A DNA stretch of 64,000 nucleotides from Bradyrhizobium sp. 1(2017) (lineage in GTDB: Bacteria; Pseudomonadota; Alphaproteobacteria; Rhizobiales; Xanthobacteraceae), in NCBI RefSeq assembly GCF_011602485.2, contig NZ_CP050022.2, positions 5,786,001 to 5,850,000 on the forward strand, given 5' to 3'. Below the pieces are notes generated by a model, which was not told the DNA's origin, did no database searches, and was given only the letters and a program-made list of their open reading frames with translations. The translations under genes and the position numbers were made by a program. Below are positions 51,231 to 59,744 of the stretch, piece by piece (position 1 is the first letter of the stretch; each line of letters opens with the position of its first letter).

Positions 51231-51969
51231 TCTGTCCGAGGTAGACCCGGCGGACTTCCGGGTTGCTCCTGATGTCGTCCGGCGCGCCGTCTGCGAGCAA
51301 CCGGCCGTGGTGTAGCACCACGACGCGCTTGGACAGTCCCAGCACCATCTTCATCTTGTGCTCCACCAGGAGCACGGTGCGTTTCTCTGCCAGCCGCTCC
51401 AGCAGCGCCACCATGTCCTTGGTCTCTTCCGGGCCCATCCCGGCGGTCGGCTCGTCCAGCAGCAGCAGTTCCGGCTCGGAGACCAGCGCGATCGCGATCT
51501 CCAGTGCGCGCTGCTGGCCATGCGACAGGAATTTCGCCAGATCGCCGCGCTTGCCGAGCAAGCCGACCGCCTCGAGCACGGCATCAGCACGTGCATTCAG
51601 CTCGGAGAGCCGGGTGCGGTTGCGCCAGATGTCGTAGCTCACGGTCAGCGCCTGTGCCGCCACGCGGACGTTCTCATGCACGGACAGGTCCGGAAAGATG
51701 TTCGTGATCTGGTAAGACCGCGAAATGCCCTGATGCACGAAGCGATGCTGCGGCAGGCCGTTGAGCTCGCGTCCCCTGAATTGCAGTCTGCCCGACGTCG
51801 GCGTCAAGGCACCCGACAGGATGTTGAAGAGAGTGCTCTTGCCGGCGCCGTTCGGCCCGATGATCGAGGTGAGCTGGCCGGCCGCGAACGACACGGAGAT
51901 GTCTTCGAGCGCGACGAAGCCACCGAAGCGTTTGCCGATACCATCGGCGCGAAGCAATTCGCCGCTCAT
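51214..51969 (-). CDS. livG: Branched-chain amino-acid-type ABC ATPase LivG
   Basis: A 251-residue ATPase beginning MSGELLRADGIGKRFGGFVALED. Walker A GPNGAGKST, a variant signature LSHGQQRALEIAIALV, Walker B LLLLDEPTAGM and LVEHKMKMVLGLSKRVVVLHHG are all typical of LivG. Its ATG overlaps the livM stop codon by four bases, which rules out the longer open frame upstream. It pairs with LivF as the second nucleotide-binding subunit. Confidence 0.93.
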   Translation of the reverse strand: MSGELLRADGIGKRFGGFVALEDISVSFAAGQLTSIIGPNGAGKSTLFNILSGALTPTSGRLQFRGRELNGLPQHRFVHQGISRSYQITNIFPDLSVHENVRVAAQALTVSYDIWRNRTRLSELNARADAVLEAVGLLGKRGDLAKFLSHGQQRALEIAIALVSEPELLLLDEPTAGMGPEETKDMVALLERLAEKRTVLLVEHKMKMVLGLSKRVVVLHHGRLLADGAPDDIRSNPEVRRVYLGQSEGYG

Positions 51970-52964
51970 GGCTGCGCCTTTCCGATGCGGAGGGCGTCCA
52001 GCAGCGTTCCCCAGATGCCCTTGGGCAGGAACAGCACGAACAGGACGAAGATCGCGCCGACGAAGATCTGCCAATGCGGCGTCCAGAGCGAGATGACATC
52101 CTCCAGGATCAGGAAGCTTGCGGCACCGACGAAGGGTCCGAAGAAGCTGCGGGCGCCGCCGAGCAGCACCATCATCACGATCATGCCTGAGGTCTGGTAG
52201 TGCAGGATGTCCAGCGGTACGATGGACAAATGCAGCGCCAGCATGCAGCCACCGAGCGATGAGATCGCGCCCGACAGCATGAACACGACCAGCTTGCTGC
52301 GTTCGACGTCGTAGCCGCAGGCCCGTGCCCGCTGCTCGTTCTCGCGGATCGCTTCGATCACGGCGCCGAACGGCGAGTTCAGAATGCGCGACTGGAACCA
52401 CATCGCCAGCGCCGCAAAGACCATCAGCACGTAGTACTTGTTGACGGGGTCGAGGAAATTGACCTGGAGACCGAGCAGATTGATGCGGTCGACGGTGAAG
52501 CCGCGCAGGCCGTTCTCGCCGCCGGTAAAAGAGGCTGCCTGGAGCGCGACGTAGTAGACGAGTTGCGCCAAAGCGAGCGTCACCATGGAGAAATAGATTC
52601 CGCGGGTGCGCGTGGAGACGAGACCGATCACGGCCGCAAGACAGGTGCTGAGAAGCACGGCGAGCCCGACCGCGGCAAGCCACGGCACGCCATAGCGGCC
52701 GATCGCGATCCCGGTGAAGTAGGCGCCTGCGCCGAAGAATGCGGCCTGACCAAACGACAACAGTCCGGTGTAGCCGAACAGCAGATTGTAGCCCATCACC
52801 ACGACGCCGTAGATCAGGACATTGACCGCCAGAGCCTTGGACGGCAGCAGCCAGGGCAGCACGGCCAGTACGGCGATCGAGAGCAGCACGCGGTGGTCGA
52901 GAATCCGGTCGAGGCCGCCCGGTGCAGATTTGGCGAGAGCTTCGCCGCTCGAACGTAGCGTCAC
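51966..52964 (-). CDS. livM: Branched-chain amino-acid-type ABC permease LivM
   Basis: A 332-residue permease with about nine to ten transmembrane helices, from a GTG at 52964 preceded by GGGAGG. The motifs NLLFGYTGLLSFGQAAFFGAGAY and GIYFSMVTLALAQLVYYVA, plus a cytoplasmic RENEQRARACGYDVERSKLVVFMLSG loop, are LivM hallmarks. It overlaps livH and livG by four bases each. It forms the channel with LivH. Confidence 0.93.
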   Translation of the reverse strand: MTLRSSGEALAKSAPGGLDRILDHRVLLSIAVLAVLPWLLPSKALAVNVLIYGVVVMGYNLLFGYTGLLSFGQAAFFGAGAYFTGIAIGRYGVPWLAAVGLAVLLSTCLAAVIGLVSTRTRGIYFSMVTLALAQLVYYVALQAASFTGGENGLRGFTVDRINLLGLQVNFLDPVNKYYVLMVFAALAMWFQSRILNSPFGAVIEAIRENEQRARACGYDVERSKLVVFMLSGAISSLGGCMLALHLSIVPLDILHYQTSGMIVMMVLLGGARSFFGPFVGAASFLILEDVISLWTPHWQIFVGAIFVLFVLFLPKGIWGTLLDALRIGKAQP

Positions 52965-53842
52965 GCCGTCCTCCCTCTGACGCCGAACAGCCCCTGCGGG
53001 CGGATCAGCAGCACCACCGCCATCAGCGCGAACATGACGATGGTCGCCATCTCCGGCGCGAACAGTGCCACCAGGCTGATGGAAATGCCGACCATGAGCC
53101 CGGCCACGACAGCGCCGACGATCGAACCGAGGCCGCCGATCACGGTCACGACGAAAGCTTCCGCCAGCACCAGAGAGCCCATTTCCGGGTTGACGCTGCG
53201 CATCGGTCCCGCCAGCACGCCGCCCAGGGCGGCGAGCCCGACGCCGAGCCCGAAGATCGCGAGCCAGACCCGGCCAATGTCGACGCCGAGCACCTGCATG
53301 ATGGTGGGATCGCGCGCGCCCGCGCGCACGATCAGGCCGACGCGGGTCTTCTCCAGCGTCAGCCAGAGCGCCAGCAGCACCACCGCGACCAGCACGATGA
53401 CGAACAGGCGGTAGCGCGGGAAGAAGCCAATGCCGAGGTCGAGCACGCCGATCAGCTGCGGCGGCGTCGGAAACGGAATGCCGTCGCTGCCGAACACGAT
53501 GCGCACGCCCTCGACCAGAATGTAGCTGAGGCCGAAGGTGAGCAGCAGCGGATCGTCGATCGAGCGCCCATAAAGCCTGCGGATCAGGACGAACTCGATC
53601 AGCATGCCGAAGGCGCCGATCAAGATGGGAGCCAGCAGCAACCCCCACCAGAAGCTGCCTGTGAGCGATGCCAGATACAGTCCCGCATAGGCCCCGATCA
53701 TGAACAGCGCGCCATGGGCGAAATTCACCACCCCGAGCATGCCGAACACGATCGTCAGGCCAAGTGCCGTGATCACCAGGACCGCCCCAAGGGCGATCCC
53801 GGAGAGAAGCTGCATAACGATCAGCGACAGGTCCATCATCAC
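52961..53842 (-). CDS. livH: Branched-chain amino-acid-type ABC permease LivH
   Basis: A 293-residue permease with eight or so helices. GIALGAVLVITALGLTIVFGMLGVVNFAHGALFMIGAY is the standard LivH opening, and VFVVTVIGGLGSIVGAVVAGLMVG-type sequence is found near residue 230. The start is GTG at 53842 or one of two ATGs just after it. Five bases separate it from the binding-protein stop codon, and its end overlaps livM by four bases. Confidence 0.93.
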   Translation of the reverse strand: MMMDLSLIVMQLLSGIALGAVLVITALGLTIVFGMLGVVNFAHGALFMIGAYAGLYLASLTGSFWWGLLLAPILIGAFGMLIEFVLIRRLYGRSIDDPLLLTFGLSYILVEGVRIVFGSDGIPFPTPPQLIGVLDLGIGFFPRYRLFVIVLVAVVLLALWLTLEKTRVGLIVRAGARDPTIMQVLGVDIGRVWLAIFGLGVGLAALGGVLAGPMRSVNPEMGSLVLAEAFVVTVIGGLGSIVGAVVAGLMVGISISLVALFAPEMATIVMFALMAVVLLIRPQGLFGVRGRTA

Positions 53843-53847
53843 AAGAC

Positions 53848-55089
53848 TTAGGTGGCGTGGCCGAGCTCGCTGCAGCTGCGCAGCATATCGTCAGAGCCGG
53901 CGTCGTTGGCCAGGATCGCGAACAGATCGTTGTCGCCCGCCATGGCTGACTTCTTCTTGGACTCCAGCACCAGCACCGACTGGACAGACTGATGGTCGCA
54001 TTTGCGGTAGTGCTGCGGACCCTTGGTCAGATCGTATTGCAGCTTCTCCAGGGCATCGATGACCTTGTCGGTATCGGTGCCGCCCGCGGCCTGCATGGCA
54101 GCCAGCAGCGATCCGACGCCGGAATAGCCGTAAGCGCCGTAGTCGGTCGGGATCGCGCCGCCGTTGGCGGCCTTGAACGCCGTGTTGAAGGCGGCCGCCG
54201 ACTTGCTCTGCGTCTCCAGGCCCCAATAATAGTTGGCACCGCCGACCACGCCCTCGAACACGTCGGGGCCGACTGCGAGGCGCTGGTTGTGCAGGATGAC
54301 CGGCACGACGATCTTCATCTGCTGCTTGATGCCGAAATCCACAGCCTGCTTGATCGCGTTGGCCTGGTCGCGGCCGAAATTGGAGATGCAGAGCACGTCC
54401 GGCCGCATCGACATCAGGCGCGGCATGAAGGTGGAGTAGTCGGCAGCGCCGAACGGATGCAGGATCTCGCCGACATTGTCGGCACCGATTGCCGCCTGCG
54501 CTCGCTTGAAGCCGCGCAGCATCTCATGGCCGTAAGCATAGTCGGCGACGAGATGAGCGACCTTCATCCCCTTCTTCAGGGTCTGACGCGCCACGGCGGC
54601 AGTCGTCATGTGCGGGTTCAGCGCCTCATGGAAGGTGTATTTGCTGAAGTCCTTGGCCTCGTTGATGGTGTCGGACTGGCTGATCGAGACGTAGATCACG
54701 CCGCGGGCGCGGGTGACCTCGTTGACCGCCAGCTGCACCGCGCTGGAGAGCGCCCCGACCACGGCGTGAACCTTGTCCTTCTCGATCAGCTCGAGCGTGC
54801 GGGTCGCCGCCTCGCCGGCATTGAGCTTGTCGTCGCGCACCAGGAGCTCGACCTTGCGGCCGCCGATTCCGCCCTTGTCATTGACGAGCTTGACGGCGAG
54901 CTCGGCACACTTGACCTGGTCGCGCGCTTCCGCAGCGAACGGGCCGGTCAGCGGCGTCGGGAAGCCGATGCGGATCGGCTCATCCGCGGCGCGAGCGAGC
55001 CGCGGCATCGCGAGCAGTGCCGCGCTGGCCGAGAGGCCGGCGAGCGCGGTGCGGCGGGTCATCTTCGGGGTCGAACCGGATTTTGGCAT
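53848..55089 (-). CDS. livJ: ABC periplasmic binding protein of the Mo-hydroxylase operon
   Basis: A 413-residue exported binding protein. A Tat-like leader (TRRTALAGLSASAALLAMP) precedes the mature start ADEPIRIGFPTPLTGPFAAEARDQVKCAELAVKLVNDKGGIGGRKVELLVRDDKLNAGEA, a type I fold of the amide/urea/branched-chain class. GGAGG lies before the ATG at 55089. Because it is co-transcribed with a molybdenum hydroxylase, the cargo may be that enzyme's substrate, such as an aromatic or N-heterocyclic compound, rather than leucine. That is inference. Confidence 0.9.
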   Translation of the reverse strand: MPKSGSTPKMTRRTALAGLSASAALLAMPRLARAADEPIRIGFPTPLTGPFAAEARDQVKCAELAVKLVNDKGGIGGRKVELLVRDDKLNAGEAATRTLELIEKDKVHAVVGALSSAVQLAVNEVTRARGVIYVSISQSDTINEAKDFSKYTFHEALNPHMTTAAVARQTLKKGMKVAHLVADYAYGHEMLRGFKRAQAAIGADNVGEILHPFGAADYSTFMPRLMSMRPDVLCISNFGRDQANAIKQAVDFGIKQQMKIVVPVILHNQRLAVGPDVFEGVVGGANYYWGLETQSKSAAAFNTAFKAANGGAIPTDYGAYGYSGVGSLLAAMQAAGGTDTDKVIDALEKLQYDLTKGPQHYRKCDHQSVQSVLVLESKKKSAMAGDNDLFAILANDAGSDDMLRSCSELGHAT

Positions 55090-55112
55090 GATTTCCTCCA
55101 ACTGTCTTTTTT

Positions 55113-57488
55113 CTAGAAACGCTTCAGGGCTTTCAGGACTTTGGCGGGCGTGATTGGGATGGAATTGATCTTGGCACCGAACGGCGCAAGCGCATCGTTG
55201 ACGGCGTTGAGCACGCAGGCGGACGCCGCGGCCGTGCCGGCCTCGCCAACCCCCTTGGCGCCGAGCTCGGTGTCGGCGGTCGGGGTCTCGACATGGGCGA
55301 TGACGATGTCGGGCATCTCCATCGGCATCGGCACGAGATAGTCGGCGAGCGAGCCGTTCATGAGCTGGCCGGTCTCGCTGTAGCGGCATTCCTCGAACAG
55401 CGCCGCGCCCAGCCCCTGCACGATGCCGCCGCGGAGCTGCTCGTCCACCAGCATCGGATTGATGACGCGGCCGCAATCCTCGACGATGAAATGCTTCAGA
55501 AGCTTGACGAAGCCGGTCTCGACGTCGACCTCGAGCGAGCAGCCCTGGATGCCGTTGGTGAAGGCGAAGGGATAACCCTGCGGCGCAAAATGGTGGCTAA
55601 CGGTAAGCTGCGCCTGCGTGCCCGGCGGCAAAGTGTCGGAGCGGAAATAGGCGATACGCGCGATCTCCGCGATCGGCATCCGCTGGTTCCGCGTGCCCGC
55701 GTCGACGATTTCGCCATGAACGATGTCGAGCGCCGACGGCTGCTCCTGAAGGATCAGCGCGGCAATGTCCAGAATGTTGCGCTTGAGGGCGCGCGCAGCC
55801 TGCAGCGCGGTCTCCCCGCCGATGCCGGCGCCGCGGCAGGCCCAGGTGGCGCCGCCATGCGGCGTCACCTCGGTGTCGCCGGTGATGACCTTGACGTGCT
55901 CCTGCGCAAGGCCGAGCTGATCGGCCACGATCTGGCTGATGATCGCCTCGGTGCCCTGCCCCTGCTCGGTGACCGAGATCAGGCAGCGCACCTCGCCTGA
56001 CGGCGTCAGGCTGACGATCGCGCCATCTTGCGAAGAGATTCGCGCACCGCCGACGCCGTAGAACGCGGGACCTGGATTGGTGATCTCGACGAAGGCCGCA
56101 ATGCCGATGCCGCGATGGACGCCGCGCGTGCGCAACTCTGCCTGCTCGGCACGGAGCGCATCATAGTTCATCAGTTCGTGCAGGCGTTTGAGGCAAGCCT
56201 GGTGGGAGAGCGCCTCGAAACGGTAGCCGGTCGGTGACGTCTGCGGATAGTCATCGTCTGCGATCACGTTCTGCGCGCGGATGGCGAAGGGATCGATGCC
56301 AAGCCTGGCGGCGGCCATGTCAACAAGACGCTCGGTCACCGCGCAGGCGATGGGATGGCCGACGGCACGGTACTGGCTGGTCTGCACCTTGTTCTGGAAG
56401 ATCACCTCCAGCGTGGCGCGATAGTTCTTGAAGCGATAGGGCGCACCGATCAGCCGGATAACCTGATTGCCCTCGACCACGCTGGTGCGCGGATAGGTCG
56501 AGAACGCGCCGATCGCGGTCAAATCCAGCACGTCCATCGCCAGGATCTCGCCCTTGGCGTCCAGCGCCATCCGGGCGCGGACGCGATGGTCGCGGGCGTG
56601 AATGTCCGACACAAAGGACTCGATGCGGTCAGCAACGTATTTGACGGGGCGGCCGATCAGGATCGAGAGGCCGACCACCGCCATATCCTCGTGATAGACA
56701 TGCAGCTTCATCCCGAACGAGCCGCCGATGTCGGTGGCAATCACGCGAACACGGGCCTCGGGAATGCCGTAGTGGCGCGAATAGAGGTCCTGGAACTGGT
56801 AGGGCGTTTGCGTCGCGTGATGCACGGTCAGCATCCCGGCCGCGGGGACGTAGTCGGCGACGATGGCGCGTGGCTCCAGTGTCACCGCGGTATGGCGGCC
56901 GAAGGAAAACTCCTCCTCCACCACATGAGCTGCATGTGCAAACGCGTCGTCGACAGTGCCGCTGTCGAGCTGGCTACGGAAGCAGGTATTGTCGGCGCTG
57001 CCGGGATTGATCAGCGGGCCGCCGGCCTCCCGCGCGCGGTCGATATCGACGACGAGAGGAAGGTCCTCGTAGTCGATCTCGATCAGCTCCAGCGCATCCT
57101 CGGCGATGGCCCTGCTCTCGGCGACGACGGCCACCACGGCCTGTCCCGCCCAGACAACGCGATCCAATGGCAGCGGCAATTGCGGCGCCGAGGTCATGCC
57201 CTTGAAATGATCGAGCGTGCCGATCCAGGGCGTGCAGATCCTGGCAAGGTCCGTACCCGTGGCAACGAGATGTACGCCTTCGAGCCCGCGCGCCTCGTCG
57301 GCATTGATCGTGACGATTCGCGCATGTGCATGCGGGCTGCGCAGGAAGGCAGCATGGAGCATGCGCGGCAGCCGGAGATCGCTGACATAGTGCCCGCGTC
57401 CGGCGAGCAGGCGCTTGGCGTTCGGCCGCGGCAGGGAACGGCCGATATAGGAGTTCGGGCGGTCGAGCGAGGTCAGCGGCGCGCTCAT
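55113..57488 (-). CDS. CoxL-like molybdopterin subunit of a Mo hydroxylase
   Basis: A 791-residue large subunit of the xanthine dehydrogenase family. Molybdopterin contacts GGSFGMKLHVYHED, the tail GVGEAGTAAASACVLNAVNDAL with catalytic Glu, and the N-terminal GRGHYVSDLRLPRMLHAAFLRSPHAHA are intact. The active-site loop at residues 371-379 reads SQYRAVGHP, neither the CO-dehydrogenase form I (AYxCSFR) nor form II (AYRGAGR) motif, so CO oxidation is unlikely. There is no signal peptide, so the enzyme is cytoplasmic. It overlaps the 2Fe-2S gene by four bases and is followed by the Liv importer genes after 23 bases. Confidence 0.92.
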   Translation of the reverse strand: MSAPLTSLDRPNSYIGRSLPRPNAKRLLAGRGHYVSDLRLPRMLHAAFLRSPHAHARIVTINADEARGLEGVHLVATGTDLARICTPWIGTLDHFKGMTSAPQLPLPLDRVVWAGQAVVAVVAESRAIAEDALELIEIDYEDLPLVVDIDRAREAGGPLINPGSADNTCFRSQLDSGTVDDAFAHAAHVVEEEFSFGRHTAVTLEPRAIVADYVPAAGMLTVHHATQTPYQFQDLYSRHYGIPEARVRVIATDIGGSFGMKLHVYHEDMAVVGLSILIGRPVKYVADRIESFVSDIHARDHRVRARMALDAKGEILAMDVLDLTAIGAFSTYPRTSVVEGNQVIRLIGAPYRFKNYRATLEVIFQNKVQTSQYRAVGHPIACAVTERLVDMAAARLGIDPFAIRAQNVIADDDYPQTSPTGYRFEALSHQACLKRLHELMNYDALRAEQAELRTRGVHRGIGIAAFVEITNPGPAFYGVGGARISSQDGAIVSLTPSGEVRCLISVTEQGQGTEAIISQIVADQLGLAQEHVKVITGDTEVTPHGGATWACRGAGIGGETALQAARALKRNILDIAALILQEQPSALDIVHGEIVDAGTRNQRMPIAEIARIAYFRSDTLPPGTQAQLTVSHHFAPQGYPFAFTNGIQGCSLEVDVETGFVKLLKHFIVEDCGRVINPMLVDEQLRGGIVQGLGAALFEECRYSETGQLMNGSLADYLVPMPMEMPDIVIAHVETPTADTELGAKGVGEAGTAAASACVLNAVNDALAPFGAKINSIPITPAKVLKALKRF

Positions 57489-58006
57489 GTCGCGCCTCCG
57501 GTCCCACCGCGCGCTTTGGCGACGGCGTCGATCGCGTCAACGATGGCCTCATAGCCGGTGCAGCGGCAATAATTGCCCGATAGCGCGTCGCGGATCTCCT
57601 CGCGGCACGGCTGCGCCACCTGCGAGAGCAGCTCATGGGCATTGATCAGCATGCCCGGGGTGCAGAAGCCGCATTGCAGCGCGTTGCGGCGGTGGAATTC
57701 GGCCTGGAGTTCGGTGAGTGCGCCGGCCTCGGTGAGACCCTCGATCGTGTTGATGGTCGCGCCGTCGGCCTGCACCGCGAAGACCAGGCAGGAATGCACC
57801 GCGCGGCCATCGAGCTGCACCAGGCAAGCGCCGCAGGCCCCCATCTCGCAACCGGCATGCGTGCCGGTCAGTTCGAGCTTGTCGCGCAGGCAATCGACCA
57901 GCGTCTGGCGCGGCGTGACCTCGCAGGCGACCTTGCGGCCGTTGACGACAAGGCGGACCCGGACGGTCTCGTCCGCTACGTCCAGACTATGGTCGTAGCC
58001 GCTCAT
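57485..58006 (-). CDS. CoxS-like 2Fe-2S subunit of a Mo hydroxylase
   Basis: A 173-residue iron-sulfur subunit: VRLVVNGRKVACEVTPRQTLVDCLRDKLELTGTHAGCEMGACGACLVQLDG supplies the first cluster, and CGFCTPGMLINAHELL with YCRCTGYEAIVDAI supplies the second. It passes electrons from the molybdenum centre to the FAD subunit. Its ATG overlaps the FAD-subunit stop codon and its stop overlaps the large-subunit start, four bases each. Confidence 0.95.
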   Translation of the reverse strand: MSGYDHSLDVADETVRVRLVVNGRKVACEVTPRQTLVDCLRDKLELTGTHAGCEMGACGACLVQLDGRAVHSCLVFAVQADGATINTIEGLTEAGALTELQAEFHRRNALQCGFCTPGMLINAHELLSQVAQPCREEIRDALSGNYCRCTGYEAIVDAIDAVAKARGGTGGAT

Positions 58007-58863
58007 TTGCTTTCACCGAAACGTCCGAGCAGGCGGCCGAGCAGCACGCGGGCAAGATGCATTCGCATCGCCGGCGGCACCTCGTCGCTCTCCGGCGGCG
58101 CGAGATCGCCTTCGAGCGCGGCTTGCGCGGCAGCAATCCGGTCGGCATCGAGTCCTTTGCCGACGAGCGTCGCCTCGGTATGCCTCGCCCGCGTCGGCGT
58201 GTCGCCAACTGAAAAGAAGGAGATGCGGATGTCGTCGATGCGCCCGCCAGTGAAAGTTGCCAGCATCCCGCAACCGACCAGCGCGTAATCGCCACGCCGC
58301 CGTGCCAGCTCGTCGAATGCAAAGCGCTGGTCGGCCTTGAACAGCGGAACATGGATCGCAGTGATCAACTCGCCGGGCTGCAACGCCGTCTCGAACAGGT
58401 CGATGAAGAAATCGTCGGCCTTCACGCGTCGGCGCCCTGCCGGACCGACCATCTCGATCTCGGCATCCAGCGCCAAGGTCATGGCCGGAAATTCGGAGGC
58501 GGGATCGGCCAGCGCGACGCTGCCGCCTAACGTGCCGCGGTTTCGGATGGCCGGATGGGCGACGAAGGGCGCCGCCGCATGCAGGAGCGGTGCGAATTCG
58601 GCGATCAGCGGCTCGCTCAGCATCTCGCTATGGCGCGTCAGCGCGCCGATGCGCAGATAGCCGCCCTCGCGCCTGACGCCGCGCAGCTCGCCGATGTGGG
58701 TGATGTCGATCAGCAGCCGCGGCGCCTGGAGCCGCAGCGACAGCGCCGGCACGAGGCTCTGGCCGCCGGCGATGTAACGTGCGTCGTCCCCGGCGCGCGC
58801 GTGAGCGTCCAGCGCCTGGTCGATCGTCGCAGCACGAAAATAGCTGAAAGCCCTCGCCTTCAC
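58003..58863 (-). CDS. CoxM-like FAD subunit of a Mo hydroxylase
   Basis: A 286-residue FAD-binding subunit. FAD contacts ARYIAGGQSLVPALSLRLQAP and HPAIRNRGTLGGSVALADPASEFPA are characteristic. The GTG at 58863 has GAGGAAA upstream; the frame to 58959 covers the regulator sites and is not coding. It is the first gene of the eight-gene operon, divergent from the TetR gene, with two palindromes between them. Confidence 0.93.
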   Translation of the reverse strand: MKARAFSYFRAATIDQALDAHARAGDDARYIAGGQSLVPALSLRLQAPRLLIDITHIGELRGVRREGGYLRIGALTRHSEMLSEPLIAEFAPLLHAAAPFVAHPAIRNRGTLGGSVALADPASEFPAMTLALDAEIEMVGPAGRRRVKADDFFIDLFETALQPGELITAIHVPLFKADQRFAFDELARRRGDYALVGCGMLATFTGGRIDDIRISFFSVGDTPTRARHTEATLVGKGLDADRIAAAQAALEGDLAPPESDEVPPAMRMHLARVLLGRLLGRFGESK

Positions 58864-58912
58864 TGCCGTTTCCTCGAGATCCGTCGGCCCATCGGCCTGG
58901 ATGCCAGATTTG

Positions 58913-58926
58913 TAACCATCTGGTCT
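58913..58926. promoter_or_regulatory. Candidate TetR operator, copy 1
   Basis: TAACCATCTGGTCT carries the dyad ACCA-TC-TGGT and is followed by CAAA. It lies 50 bases upstream of the CoxM-like start. It shares 11 of 14 bases and the trailing CAAA with copy 2. Confidence 0.65.
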
Positions 58927-58966
58927 CAAAATCCTGACATGCCGCCGGAAGCCGGTCAACAGGAAA

Positions 58967-58980
58967 TGACCATTTGGTCA
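58967..58980. promoter_or_regulatory. Candidate TetR operator, copy 2
   Basis: TGACCATTTGGTCA is a perfect dyad (TGACCA-TT-TGGTCA), again followed by CAAA. It lies 54 bases from copy 1 and 52 bases before the TetR start, so a protein bound here could control both promoters. Confidence 0.7.
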
Positions 58981-59031
58981 CAAATGCAGCTTGGGCTATG
59001 AAGGACGCAAGACGTTCGATTCAGCGGCGAA

Positions 59032-59739
59032 ATGGCTCGAAAAGCGCAGAAAACGGCAAAGCGACCGGTCCGCAAGCGGACTGAGACAGGCAGCAAGTCT
59101 GCGCCAAAGCGCCGCAACATGCGTGCGGCCGATCGCGAGCGCGCGATCGTGGACGAGGCAATCCGCTTCTTCGCCGAGCGCGGCTTCGAGGGCCAGACCC
59201 GCGAGCTCGCCAAGCGCATGGGCATCACGCATTCGGCGATCTACCGCCACTTCCCGAGCAAGGAAGCGCTGATCGAACGGGTCTATCAGGAGGTCTATCT
59301 CAGCCGCTGGTCGCCCGATTGGGGACCGATGATCCGCGACCGCACTTTGCCGCTCGAGGCCCGGCTCACGCGTTTCTATCTCGACTATGTCGAACGCGTG
59401 TTCGAGTACAATTGGGTGCGGATCTTCGTCTTCTCCGGCATGAAGTCGTTTGGCATCACCAGCCGCTATCTCGACATCGTCCGGCGCGAGATCATCGAGC
59501 CCGCGGCTGGTGAGCTGCGTTATGAGTTGAAATTGCCCGACGCAAAAGCGCACTCATTGAGTGAACGCGAGACCGAGCTGTTCTGGGGCCTGCACGGCCG
59601 CATCTTCTATCTCGCCATCCGCAAGTTCATCTACGCGACGCCGATCCCGCCGGACCTCGACGCGATCGTCCGCGACGCCGTCCAGACTTTCATGGACGGC
59701 GCGAAGACGACGATGCCGAGGCTCCTGGAGAGCGGCTGA
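59032..59739 (+). CDS. TetR-family regulator of the Mo-hydroxylase/Liv operon
   Basis: A 235-residue regulator. A basic 30-residue leader precedes the TetR helix-turn-helix (ADRERAIVDEAIRFFAERGFEGQTRELAKRMGITHSAIYRHFPSKEALIERVYQEV, about residues 32-84). The C-terminal domain is all-helical and would bind the inducer. It is divergent from the molybdenum-hydroxylase operon, with two palindromes between, so local repression released by a pathway compound is likely. It ends five bases before the convergent hutU stop codon. Confidence 0.9.
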   Translation: MARKAQKTAKRPVRKRTETGSKSAPKRRNMRAADRERAIVDEAIRFFAERGFEGQTRELAKRMGITHSAIYRHFPSKEALIERVYQEVYLSRWSPDWGPMIRDRTLPLEARLTRFYLDYVERVFEYNWVRIFVFSGMKSFGITSRYLDIVRREIIEPAAGELRYELKLPDAKAHSLSERETELFWGLHGRIFYLAIRKFIYATPIPPDLDAIVRDAVQTFMDGAKTTMPRLLESG

Positions 59740-59744
59740 GGGCG

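Noticed and set aside
55113..58863. Aerobic CO dehydrogenase
   Set aside because: The active-site loop lacks the cysteine of true CO dehydrogenase and no cox accessory genes are present.
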